This document shows positions 12,541 to 23,400 of a DNA stretch of 64,000 nucleotides, one piece after another. The position numbers and the translations under genes are program-made. Source of the stretch: Erythrocercus mccallii (lineage: Eukaryota > Chordata > Aves > Passeriformes > Dicruridae). The stretch lies in contig VZRG01002958.1 in the NCBI GenBank assembly GCA_013397435.1, forward strand, positions 1 to 64,000, in the 5' to 3' direction. The notes beneath the pieces were generated by a model. The model was given only the letters and a program-made list of their open reading frames with translations, searched no databases and was not told where the DNA came from. Each line of letters starts with the position of its first letter. The stretch's first letter is position 1.

Positions 12541-13051
12541 CAGCAATGCTGGCCCTGCGGTGCAGGTACTGCTCTGGCTTGAGGGTTAGCCAGAGCCAGG
12601 CAGGGGAGTTGTGGGATCCTGCACCTGCATGCCCAGGAGAGCCCAAGTGGTGTGCAGGGACTGAACGCTGGCCCCAGCAAAGCCACTGGCCCAGAGTGGG
12701 AACAGCACCTGCGGCTGCAGGGTCCCAGCATGTCCCCTCAGGGACAGGGACAACAGCTAAGCCTGTCCCCAACAATCAAGCAGCAGTGAGATGTCACCTC
12801 AGACTGCCTGGCTGCAGTTACAGGTCCAGCTCCTAATGGAGACAACATTTACCACCAGAACCAGGACATTTCTGGTTAAGATGGCCCCAAGCAAAGCAGG
12901 AATGCAGCTCATTTGCAAAAGCACAATCCAGGCCCCCTCGTCGTGCTGCAGAAGAAACACACAACATTCACTCACCTCCAGAGTTACAGAATTTACTGAT
13001 AATCACCACCAGGATTAGGAGTGTCAGTAGAAAAATAAAATGTACAGAATT

Positions 13052-13057
13052 TTTAAT
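13052..13057 (-). terminator. TMEM170A: Candidate distal poly(A) signal (ATTAAA) of TMEM170A
   Basis: On the minus strand ATTAAA is followed by a T-rich stretch (ACATTTTATTTTTC). Use of this signal would give a 3' UTR of about 2.9 kb. This is inference only; no transcript evidence is available. Confidence 0.3.
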
Positions 13058-14170
13058 CATACAAAGATTTGTTCGCGACAGCCACAGCTGTGAGCAAGAG
13101 GAAGCCAAGTGGGAGCAGGGAGGATGTCACAGACAGGGTGCAGGGCCACAAGCCTTGACATAAGCAGGTGTTCCTCCAGGACATGCAGCTTCTCCAGAAG
13201 GTGTTTCCTTAACTAGCACATTGGCTGGGCTCCCCAGCAGAGGCTCACAGCACTGCTGAGCCCAGGACACCTCAGTGTTGACATTTTTGCCAGCTCTTTG
13301 CAGTTTTCGGCAAGTTTGACCGAGCAAAGTCTACCAACACCTGATGAAAACTGAAGGGATTCCTCCACATGCCTGACTTGGAGTAAAGGAAGGGAAAGAG
13401 AAGGCCAAACCAATGAGGGGAGGAAACTGCCACCAGTGCTTCAGTTCAAGGCTACTCCTCCTTTCTGTTTAGCTCTGGTTTTACTAGAGAAGGAGGTTGC
13501 TAGCAGCAGCCAGCAGAGTGGAGGATGCTCTGTGTGAGCACCAAGGTGACACAAAGAACTTGCCTCCTGTGCTAATATGCCAAGACAAATCAGCTGATTG
13601 TTCACCTTTTATGCAGGAATTCCCTGAAAATTTCACAGCATCCAGGCATAGAGAGACGTTGCCAGCTCCAAACACTCCAAACAGGGTCAAGCTGCCATCT
13701 TTTCAAGTAAACCAGAACCCCCTCAAAACAGACTCTCAGAGATCCCAAGGGATAGAAAAAGGGAGGTTTTCAGTTCACGCAGTGCTGAGTGACTTTACCG
13801 AGCAATTTTTCACTTGTTCTGAGCTCTGTAACAGCCCCATTTGTGTCCTGCACCCCTCAGCCCTGTTCCTGCAAGGAAACTTCCTCTTACTGTAGCACAG
13901 GGCAAATGGATAAAGTGCTTTCTCAGTTGCAATTAGCTTAATGGCTACTGAGTGGTGCCAGGCACCAGGATAGGATAAGGGAGAGCACAGCAGGTGCTCA
14001 GGACATTGGTTTCTGGTATCACCTGAAAGCTCATGCCATACCCACCCTATCCAAATTTCATGAGATACTTTTAATCCATCCAGGAAAACACAGGATAGTT
14101 CCTGTAAATTAAACTGTGCACTCTGTACATATGCTGAAATACAAAGTGGGAAAGGGGAAAAGAAAGAAAG

Positions 14171-14176
14171 TTTATT
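14171..14176 (-). terminator. TMEM170A: Candidate proximal poly(A) signal (AATAAA) of TMEM170A
   Basis: A minus-strand AATAAA lies about 1.77 kb beyond the TMEM170A stop codon. It is the first canonical signal I noticed downstream of the gene. Its use is unproven. Confidence 0.3.
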
Positions 14177-14489
14177 CCTTTTGTTTCATTGTTTCTGCCC
14201 TGGCAGGAAAACTGGCTCTCTAGAAGCAGCATAGCACACAGGGCTCTCCACAGATCCAGCATTTAGTGTATGTTACACCCCTTGGACCTCACCCACCTAA
14301 GGAGAAGGATTCACATTAAATTATTTCCTAAACTGAGCACCTGTATTTTCTGAATTAACATAGGATAAAATTTAGAGGAATCTCAATAAGTAGCACCTGC
14401 AAAACACCTCTCACTGTCAACAGACCACTCCCAAGAAGTCTGTGCATAGAGAAACCCTTTTCCATGATAACCACAGGGCTCTGTTGAAG

Positions 14490-14630
14490 CATCACAGAAT
14501 CAATTTAGTTTACAAAAGCCCTCTGAGATCGAGCCCAACCTTTGACTGGTCACCGCATCATCCAGACCATGGCACTAAGTGCCATATCCAGTCATTTCAG
14601 CACTGAGGACATGGGCTCACGGTGGATAAA
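14490..14630 (-). mobile_element. Old CR1 LINE 3' fragment (minus orientation)
   Basis: The stretch reads as a diverged reverse complement of a CR1 3' end: ATCACAGAATCAATTTAG, then GAGCCCAACCTTTGACT, then ACCATGGCACTAAGTGCCAT and ATCCAGTCATTT. The 'TTTGACT...GGCACTAAGTGCCAT' wording is typical of older CR1 subfamilies and differs from the younger copies elsewhere in the window. It probably lies inside the TMEM170A 3' UTR. Boundaries are approximate. Confidence 0.8.
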
Positions 14631-15945
14631 TAGCCCTAGGAAATGCTGCAGGTACAAAAGGAACTGATTTGGAAACCAGAGGAATTCAATAAAGACACAG
14701 ATGGGAACTGTTCCCTGAAAGGCTGGACACAGACAGTGCTTTCCCTCTGCAGTCCATATGGTGTGAGCTGGGTACAAACACAGACCACGGCAAACCCCTA
14801 GGGGTGGCTACACTGCCCAGCCACATCCCTGGAATTCAACTTCAGCTTCCTCAAAGGATCAAGCCCCAGGAAGGAACCAGTTAGCTGCTCAAGTGCCCCA
14901 GTCATGTGGCACAACTCCGGGCATAAGTGCAGAGCTACCAATTAGTTAAAAGTCACTTAAAACCAAAACAAACTAGAACAATTCATAAGGAGACAGTACT
15001 GCCTGTAGAGAAGGATTGATTTGGGGCTGTGTTCACATGGACACAGGAATCACCCAGGCTCCTGCCAGGAGCCTTACAGCTCTCCCAACCCCCAGCACAC
15101 TGTTGGCTGGATGCTGAAAATGTGGAACATTCCCAGCACCAGGGATGCCCCAGGTCACAACCCAGCCTGGCCACGCAGCTCTCAGCAGCAGCATGAGGGT
15201 TTTTATCCAAGCTGGCCAGTGCCACTTCCAGATCAGCGCAGACACCCAGCTCCACCACACCAACATGAATAGCATCAGCAAGTCAAAGGAGAACAGGGTC
15301 ACTTGAAAACACAAGTCTCCTTCAAAGCCTGAGGAGAAGATGTGCACGCCCACATGCACATCTGGGAGTGCCCATTCCACTGTGCTTTGCCTCTGTGCAG
15401 AACGTTCACAGGGCCAGAAGGGCTTTGCTGTGACAAACTTCACAAAATCTTTTTTATACCAATCATTTCCCCTGTGCAGCATTCAACCAGAGCTCCCAGA
15501 CACAAAGTTGCACTCTCATCCATCTAAAATGAGTTTAATTTAAAAAACTGACATTAAAAGAGCTTCAGGTTCACTCAAAACCAAGCAACAAAATGGAGTG
15601 AGCTCTGAGGACCCAAGTGACTCTGGTCCTGTTCCTAACCAGCACAGCTGGTGTCACATTTTAGTCATGTCCTGTTACTACAACTCCTCACTGGTGAAAG
15701 GTACCCTGGTCTCCTCCTCTGGTAGCCATTTTCCTACCCACCAGAGAAATAAAGTTTCACTTGGCACTTAATGTTACCAAAAAGTAACAAAATTCACAAT
15801 TTTTAACTTCGAAGCCAGGCTGGAGGCAGGAGCAAGCCCTCCTGATTCCTTAAATCAGTGGAAGAAGCTCAAGGCTGGAGCTATGCTCCCTGTTCTGAGG
15901 CAGCAGGTCCTTTGCTCCCCCTCCAGTTTGTGTTCTCCAGAGGAG

Positions 15946-17055
15946 CTATAGAGTGGCCAGAATGCGCAGGAAGGAAACCACCACCACACAGAACGTCTGG
16001 CCCACACCAAAAATGAGGGCCTCAAAGGGAATCATTTTTTTCCCCGCAGCTCTGTAAACTCCAGCAATGGCAGCACCTGTGGAGAGGGGGAAAAGCCGAG
16101 ACATGAATATGAGACAGCTGCACTGCCACAGGGATGAAGGGGAAGCCTCAGGATGTGAGGCTGGGGCAGAGAACAGTGGGGTCTGAACCTCTCCCTGCAC
16201 ACCAGCAGGCAAGAATGCTGGACTGGGGATGTCTGACAAACCTCAGCTAGTAACCAGTGCGTGCTGGTGGCAATGGATGAACTGGTGCTGAAACTCTGCT
16301 GAGGCCTCCAACAGTTGTGGGCGTTGGGGTGGTTTGGGACATACCCTTGTCACAAGATCCCCCACCCACAGCCCACAGGCTGCAAACATTACCCAGTTCT
16401 GGGCACTGACACTAAACCTCTGAGAGATTTTCCTCCAGGTGCTCAGAAATGTGAAAGCCCCCTTGGCTCTGCATCCGATGGGCACGTTTGGTATGCCTGA
16501 TGCAGGGCTCGACATGGGGTATGGTTCAACTCTTTCAAACGTGGGGCAAGGGGGAAATAAAGCCAGAACGTTAATCTCCATCCTGGGGAACACCGCTATT
16601 CCATTGCCTTCCAGAGAAGGCAATCTCTGATCACCGCAGAGCCCCCCGGCCGATACTGCCGGGCACTTGCCGTACTTGTGAGGGTGCCGGCGGTGATGGG
16701 TCCCACGATGCCCATCAGCAGGACGCTCACGGACATGAACCTGCCGTACTTGTGGTGCCGGAGCGTGAAGAGGGCAAGCAACGCGGCCGGGACGTGGAAG
16801 GCAAGGGAGGAGACGAGTGCCCACAGGAAGACGCCGTACCACATCTCTGCGGAGAGAAGGGCAGTGAGGGCGGCCCGGGGCCGCGGGCCTCCAGGGGCCC
16901 CGGCGGGCGGTTCCCGCTTCGAGTAGGTAGGTACCTGGGAAGGTGGAGAGCGGGCTGGAGTAGGTGGTGGTGCCATTGCCCACGCGGGGTACGAGGCGAA
17001 GGCTGAGGATCTGCTGCAGGAGGCCGCCACCGCCGCCCGCTTCGCCGCCCTCCAT
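15946..17055 (-). CDS. TMEM170A: Transmembrane protein 170A, complete 3-exon gene
   Basis: Minus-strand exons 16935-17055, 16676-16846 and 15946-16076 join in phase (423 nt, 140 aa plus TAG). The protein starts MEGGEAGG and continues LLQQILSLRLVPRVGNGT, then MWYGVFLWALVSSLAFHVPA, HHKYGRF, GIVGPITAGTLTS|AAIAGVYRAAGK and ends VSFLRILATL. This matches human TMEM170A (144 aa) almost throughout; the paralogue TMEM170B differs at many of these positions. It is a small membrane protein with about three hydrophobic helices (roughly 45-67, 77-100, 115-138). TMEM170A is described as an endoplasmic reticulum/nuclear envelope protein that promotes ER sheets. The start was chosen by alignment to the human N-terminus. 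The frame stays open upstream to an ATG at 17211, but that lies in the promoter and is unlikely to be used. It diverges from CFDP1. Confidence 0.95.
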
Positions 17056-17409
17056 CCCCGCATCCGCCACCGCCTCTTCCGCCCGATCCCCTTCCGCCCG
17101 CCACAGCCAATGGGAAGCCTTGTAGGATGACAGACAGGGTTTAAGCCCAATCACCACTGGTCTCTGGGCTGCCGGGCCCCGCGCTGCCATGGGAACGGCT
17201 GTGGGCCGCAAGGAATGCGGGGAACCTCTGGTGGGGCTGGCGGGACGCTCTGGCCTGTGGCGGACTCTCGTCGCTGCTCCCCGTGCGCGGCGCCGCCTCG
17301 GAGGCGCTGCTGTTCTTCCTGTCTGCCAGGGGGCGCCCGCGGGGGGCAGCGGCGCTCTGGGCGGCGGCGGGCGGGAGGCGCAGTGAGGCGGCGGGGCCGG
17401 GGCCGCACC
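17056..17409. promoter_or_regulatory. Bidirectional CpG-island promoter of TMEM170A and CFDP1
   Basis: Only 354 bp separate the divergent start codons of TMEM170A (-) and CFDP1 (+). The stretch is very GC- and CpG-rich, and the island extends to roughly 16650-17720 into both first exons. There is no TATA box. Two CCAAT boxes sit at 17107-17111 and 17147-17151, 40 bp apart in the same orientation, an arrangement often bound by NF-Y in bidirectional promoters. GC boxes occur nearer CFDP1. Both genes are broadly expressed, which fits a shared housekeeping promoter. Confidence 0.75.
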
Positions 17410-20400
17410 ATGTCGGCGTCGGAGTCGGAGCAGGAGCAGTACTCCTCGGCCGAGGATGACGACTACGTGCCCTCAGGTGAGTGGCGGCTTGCGGGGTCCC
17501 TGAGGTCCCTGAGGTCCCGGCGCTCACTGTCTATGCTTGCAGGTGCGGAGTACAGCGAGGATGATGAGAGCGAGCTGGTGCGGGAGGAGGAGCCGGCGGA
17601 CAGCCCGCGGCCGCCCCGCGGCAGGAGGAGCCCCCGCCGGCCCGCCAGCAGGTACGGCCGCTGTGATCCGCCCGGTGCCGCCGCTGGGACGCCGCAGGGC
17701 GGAGGAACGGGAAACGCTGCTCTGCGCTCCGGTCAAGTGGCAGGAGCAGAGAACCTCGGCCACGACAGACATCGTGGCTGAAAACCCTCCCCAGCAGGAG
17801 TTGTTTATATTAACCTTTTTCTGTGCACAGCACACACATACGGGGTTTCTCACGTTGATATAAATATATACATACTTTAGTTGAGGTTGGTTTCTGTCTA
17901 GCCCAGGTTCTTCTCCCCTCCTGGTTCCTGCATTATCCCAGAACCACAGGACGCTGGAATGGTTTGGGTTGAAAAGGACCTTAAAGACCACCTTGTTCCA
18001 CCCTCCTGCCATGGGCAGGGACACCTCCCATTAGATCAGGTCACTCAAAGCTCCATCCAGTCTGGATGGAACGCTTCCAGGAATGGGGCAGCCACAGCTT
18101 CCCTGGCCAACCTGTGCCAGTGTTTCAGCACATTATATACTCACAGAAATGCATGCAAATGGGCCAGTTCACTTCCCTGCCTGCATCAGTCTCACTGTAT
18201 TTTCTGGGCAGCATCATCTTTTAATAAAATATACACACTCCCGAGGTTAAGAGAGAACCTCCCAGATTGGACATCTTAGTAAACATATTAAATACTGTGT
18301 TGCTTCACCCAAGCTTACAGTTCAGCTCTGGAATAGTATTGCAGCAGCTCCGTATAAATGTTTTCTTCTTTTTTGGCATCTGCTTTCAGGAAGAGGAAGA
18401 AAGGCGGTCTCTTGCTAGAGCCAGATGAGAAAGAGGAAGAAAAGGCCCAGCAGAATGGAGAGGAGCAGAAAGAGGAAGAAGTGGATAATGTAGAGCAAGT
18501 AGAAAGAAGCAAAGAAGAAGAAGAAAAAAAGAAGGAGGATGCTCTTTGGGCCAGTTTCCTCAGTGATGTAGGACAGAAACCCAAAGCAGCAGCTGCCACA
18601 CAAGTGACACAAATCAAGAAGGTAACGAGGGCCTGGGCCTGCACCCTGGGAGTGTGGGAAGGACCTGAAGGTTTAGAGCATGCAGCCTTGGTTCTGGCTG
18701 GTATCAGGTGTTGGACAGAGCTGGGAAGAGGCTGGGGTTGCCCCTGCCCTCTCTGCTATGTAAGACTCATGCCCTGATGGGTCAGAGTGCAAAGTGCTGG
18801 TTTCCTTCCAAATGTGGAGGTGGTGCTACCTTTGGAGCTGTTTGTCAGCACCTTGGAGTGTCCTACGCAGCCCTGTTCGCTTCCCTTCCTGGTCCTGGAC
18901 TCCTCTTTTGACACAGGAATTATGAGCTTTGGTCTGATTTGTGCTTGCGGTCACAGCTCTCCCTGAGGCTTGTGCCTTTCCTGATGCTTAAAAGAAAAGA
19001 AAAAGAAAGGAGGCTGTGTGTGTGAATGGGGAAACTAGAGGGGTCTGTGCTGGCGTCTCTGTGCCTCCATGGAGGGGGTCTGGAAGGTGCTGCATGTTGC
19101 ATGTTTGTAGCAAGATAGAATCTGGCTTTCTTGTGTCCTTTGTAAGCCTCAGTAAGGTGGTATCCGTGTGCAGAGGCTTTTCTGGAGAGAGAATTCTCTG
19201 TGTGGTAGCTATTTAAAAGGATTTAGTTCTGAGAAAAACCAAGTGCATGTGTTTCCCTGTCAAAACCTTTCACACTCTAGGTAGTAGAAGGGAAGAACGT
19301 ACCACAACTGAGTCTCTGTTGCTAGAATTGTCAGTTTGGGTTTTTTTAAATGGTCAGCCAAAATAAATGTTCAGTAACAGAGGACTGGAGTCTGCCTGGT
19401 GAGTACAGCTCTGACTGTGTGAAGCTTCTTTCTATGACTGTTAGAAGGTTGTGGAGCAAGTACAGTTTTTTAATATTTGATTGCAACTTTTGGAAGGATA
19501 ATCCTTTCATCTTAACTCTCCTGCTTCTCCTTATTACCAACTGAGCAGCTGGGGTGGTTACTTGTAGAGTCAGAGGGAAGAAGAGAAGTGAACATTTTCT
19601 TCTGAGCAGTTCTACGTTTATGGTCAGGTTGTTAAAATGTCAGATATCTTTGAAAGTTCCTGCATAGCCTGGAGTAATTCATGGAGATGTGCAGTTCCTC
19701 TGTTCTCTTTGTGAACTTTTTGGGCTTGCAGTGCCTGCTTGAAGATCTCTGTGGTGTGTAGCTGATTTAGAGCAAGAATTTGGGTTTTGTTTTGGTAACT
19801 TAGTGTCTGAGGTTTTCTGTGTATCCTTTTAGCAGTTGTAGCTGTGACAGAGTAAATTAAGAGGCATTGTTGACAAATTGCTTAATAAAGATTTTTCTTT
19901 CTCAAATAAGAGGTGTTATTGACAAGTAAGGAAATCAGCATTGCTTTTTCTGCTGATGAGTTTTGTTCTTCTCTGTTCTTGAGTAAAAATAAACATACTT
20001 TAGTGGAATTCACCTTGGCAGATTTCCTGCTTGGTGGTGCTTAGTTTGAGAGAAACAAGTCTCTAGGCTTTTGCTTGCTTTCTGAAAGACTGCAATATAT
20101 TCTTGTTCCTTCCTACATTTATTACAATTTCACTTCTTGTTTTAGTTTGTTTTGATCCTAGACCTTCAATGATGGCCTGGAACCAAAATGGGGAATTTCA
20201 TTCTGGTGGAATGAAATTATTTATTTCCTTTATCTTATCTTGCTTTGCCCACCAGTTTAGACTGCAGTGCTACCCAAGGTCTGTGTTGGGCCCTTGGCCC
20301 CTTGGAATAATTTGGCTTGGCTCCACAAATGCATTATTTTGCTTTCTCCTCCATGTATTTTGTAGGACGAAGAAGAGAACAATGGAAATAAGCCTCAGGA

Positions 20401-23400
20401 GAAGCCAAAAGATTCAGGAAAAGTGACAATCACCAAAACATTCGATTTTGCTGGTGAGGAAATCAAGTAAGTTGGCAGATATGATATGTCCATTATGGCC
20501 CCAGTGCAAACTGGGTGCTGTGATGCTGGGGGCAGACTGGAGCTGGGCTCTGAAGCACAGTGGGTCTTCTCTTTCCTTTGCACTGGTATTTTCTTTTATT
20601 GTGAGCACATACAGATCTCAGGGAAAACGAGGCCAAGATTTTCCTGCATGAGAGCTGCAGAGTATCATTATATGCAGACCTCAGTCTTTACTCAACTTCA
20701 GAACATTCATAAATGTAATTAAAATTCATTTAGACTTCCCCATCTGGTCAGTGTTTATAATGGTTAGCAGAGCTCCCTGGTGGCACTGTCACTAGGAAGG
20801 CTGAGACAAGGAGGGAAGCACACCTGGTCCCACAGGGATGAGGGAAATACATTTTATTCCTTCAGCCTAGTCCAGGTTCTGTACTGCAGGCAGGATATTG
20901 GCTGGCACTTTCCCTGGTGATGTTCACAATCCACAACAAAGATTTGCAGGTAATAAGAGGGGTTTTGCTGAGCAGACTAACAGCTGAGTGCTTTTGCCTC
21001 TGCAACAGCTGCAGCAAAGGGGTTGGGCTGGGTAAAAACATGCTTTGGGCTGAGTTTGGCTAGCAAGAGGCCTCTCAGGCTGTGCTGCAAGAAGGGCCAG
21101 GTGTTTTATAAATGCATAAGACCAGAACTGTGGGGCCTAGGTGAAGCCACCTGAAATCTGGCTGCCCTGTGAACTGCTGGTTCTTTTCATGGAGGATTTT
21201 ATTTATATGTAGCAGTAAACCTGGTTTTGCCAGACTAACTGGGCCTGTTTCGTGTGACAGCAGAGGGCAGCAGTTCCCAGCAGTAACACTCGTCCTGCCT
21301 ATATCTGGAGGAGGAGGCAGAGCCGGGGCTTCTGCTGCTCTTGCTTTTCACATTAGCACTGCTGCCTGAGCGGTTTCAAAAATCTGAGGAGAGCTGTGAG
21401 CCATAGTAGGGGCTTTGCTATTTCCCTGGGCAGGCCATACCATAGCAATACACCTTGTTCACTGATGAACTTCATTCACTTCGTTCCCTGTCCTTGGAAA
21501 CATTGGTTGCCTTATGTGAACAGAAGTTGTTCAGGGCCTCTAAGATGCTGATTTTATACCTTTGAAACCAGTATCTTATCTGTAGTTTCTTAAGAACTAA
21601 GAAAAAGATATTTTCCTGCACCAGTTGCTTTTCTAGTGTCTTTTGTACTGCTCAATGCTTACTGTTTACCTTGGGAAACAGCAGAAGAATCACTAGAAAT
21701 TTCTACCAATCTTTGATGAAATAGGCAATAGCTGGAGCCTGGGTGACAATGAGACTATAATTCTGCAAACACCAAGGCTACTTCATGTTTTATTTACATT
21801 AGTTATTATATCAGCTGGCTACAGAACCAGCAGCTGAAGGTTTGCAGTGAGGTCTGGAACACTGTTTTCTGCTGGTACCAGAGTTACAAGTTATGTTCTT
21901 GAGCTCTTTGAACAAAAAAATCCTTCAATGTTTCTTGCCCCCTTGATTTTTGTGATATGCAAAGTTGATTCTTTTGTGTTGTTTGCTACATCTTGCGTCT
22001 TTAAATGGGCTACACTGTTAGCTGTGGGTAGGGTATAAGGTGTACTTGTTACTCACAGCTGCTGGTACTTTCCCCTAATGGCAGTAGGTGAGGCCCAGAG
22101 GGCTGCTCTTTCTTCAGAATAGCAGGAGGTTGTCTTTGCACCACCCCAACGTCTGCAAATGCTCTGAATACCAAACACTGACTTCCTTGCCTGGGGAAGC
22201 AGCTGGCAAATCGTTGCTTATAAAAGGCCACCACACGGTAGTTGTGTGTGTGTGCATTTCTGGACTAAAGGAACTGAAATGAGAGCTGTCTCTGTTGCTT
22301 GCCTTTCTAAATGGTTTGAGGCTACTGTTGAGTGTTGCTCTTTTTAAAGCTTGAGAAGAATTTAGATCAGTATTTAAGCAGTGAAAGATTCAGGGCACAA
22401 ATTTTCACAGTCTGCTTACTGAAGCTCTTAACAGAAGATCATTTAGCCCTGATCTCCTGCTGCAGAACAATTTATTTTCTCCTGTAAGAAGATGGTGTGA
22501 TTTTTCTGGCCTGATTGGAGTAGCAGAAAGTGATCTCCAGCTATAAGGCTATACTGGAATAGTAAAGGGACTTTGTGTTGTACAGTTTTGCTGCACTTAA
22601 TGTCTGTTTTGATGAGTCCATGCTTATATCAGTTGCTAGTGCTGAACTTTGGCTTCAGAGTGTTAAGGATTAACAATTGCCAAATGAAAATTTTAATTTA
22701 GTGGCTTTTAATTTTAAAAAATACATAATTTTTCTTTGTAAAACTAAAGCTGTTGAATCTTGGAACTAGAAACAATCTTAAACTGATTGCAATCTTAAAC
22801 TGATGCTTTCCAGTTGGGATTTTTTTGTCTGCTTTTCCTGCCTCCCTCATGTTAAGTAGATTAGGAGCAGCAGGTGACTGTCACCCAAATGGCTGTAGTT
22901 GTGGGTAGCAAGAGCAATTTGCAAAGGCAGTTCAGTGTCTAAATGGGAGTTCAAGCCATTTCTCCCTGGCAGAAGAGATTGAAGCTCCTTTGAAGCCTCT
23001 GGTTTTTGAACTTGCCTCACAGTGCAGGATGTGTGTTTGCATTAATAGGGAACTGCATCCCTAGTGCCGTGGTTTAACTGTTGCGATTTGTAGTTGCTTG
23101 TTTTCTCTTTGGCACTCCAAAAGGATTTGGTCCTTGGCTTTCTTTAAATCTCTGTTGTGCTCAGTGCATCAAAATGGTTCTTCTGTGCCCTTTCCATGAA
23201 AGTGAACTTTGTGTCCAGCTGGGACTGCAGCAGAGTGGAGCTTACATACATGGAGCTGGTCCAGCCCCGTGGTGTCAGTATGACAGCATGTGAGGAAAGA
23301 GCAGAGTCAGGTTATTGATTGCTGTCAAGAATAGATTTTACTCTGAAACATCATCTGTACCTTAATTTGGCTTGTGGAGCCCAGGCTGCTGAGTCCTTCA

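Larger units (their letters stand above)
12541..15945. other. Tail-to-tail interval between SLC12A3 and TMEM170A, probably mostly TMEM170A 3' UTR
   Basis: No coding exon was recognised in this 3.4-kb stretch. It lies between the 3' end of SLC12A3 (+) and the stop codon of TMEM170A (-). Much of it is plausibly the 3' UTR of TMEM170A read on the minus strand, because candidate minus-strand poly(A) signals lie at 14171-14176 and 13052-13057. An old CR1 fragment is embedded at 14490-14630. Confidence 0.45.

Noticed and set aside
16243..17211. 322-codon minus-strand frame through TMEM170A exon 1
   Set aside because: Only residues from the MEGGEAGG start to the exon 1 donor are TMEM170A; the rest is intron read-through in a GC-rich region.
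18415..18644. Hydrophobic minus-strand frames opposite CFDP1 exon 3
   Set aside because: They are antisense shadows of the Lys/Glu-rich coding exon; the Phe/Ser runs simply reflect GAA/AAG repeats.
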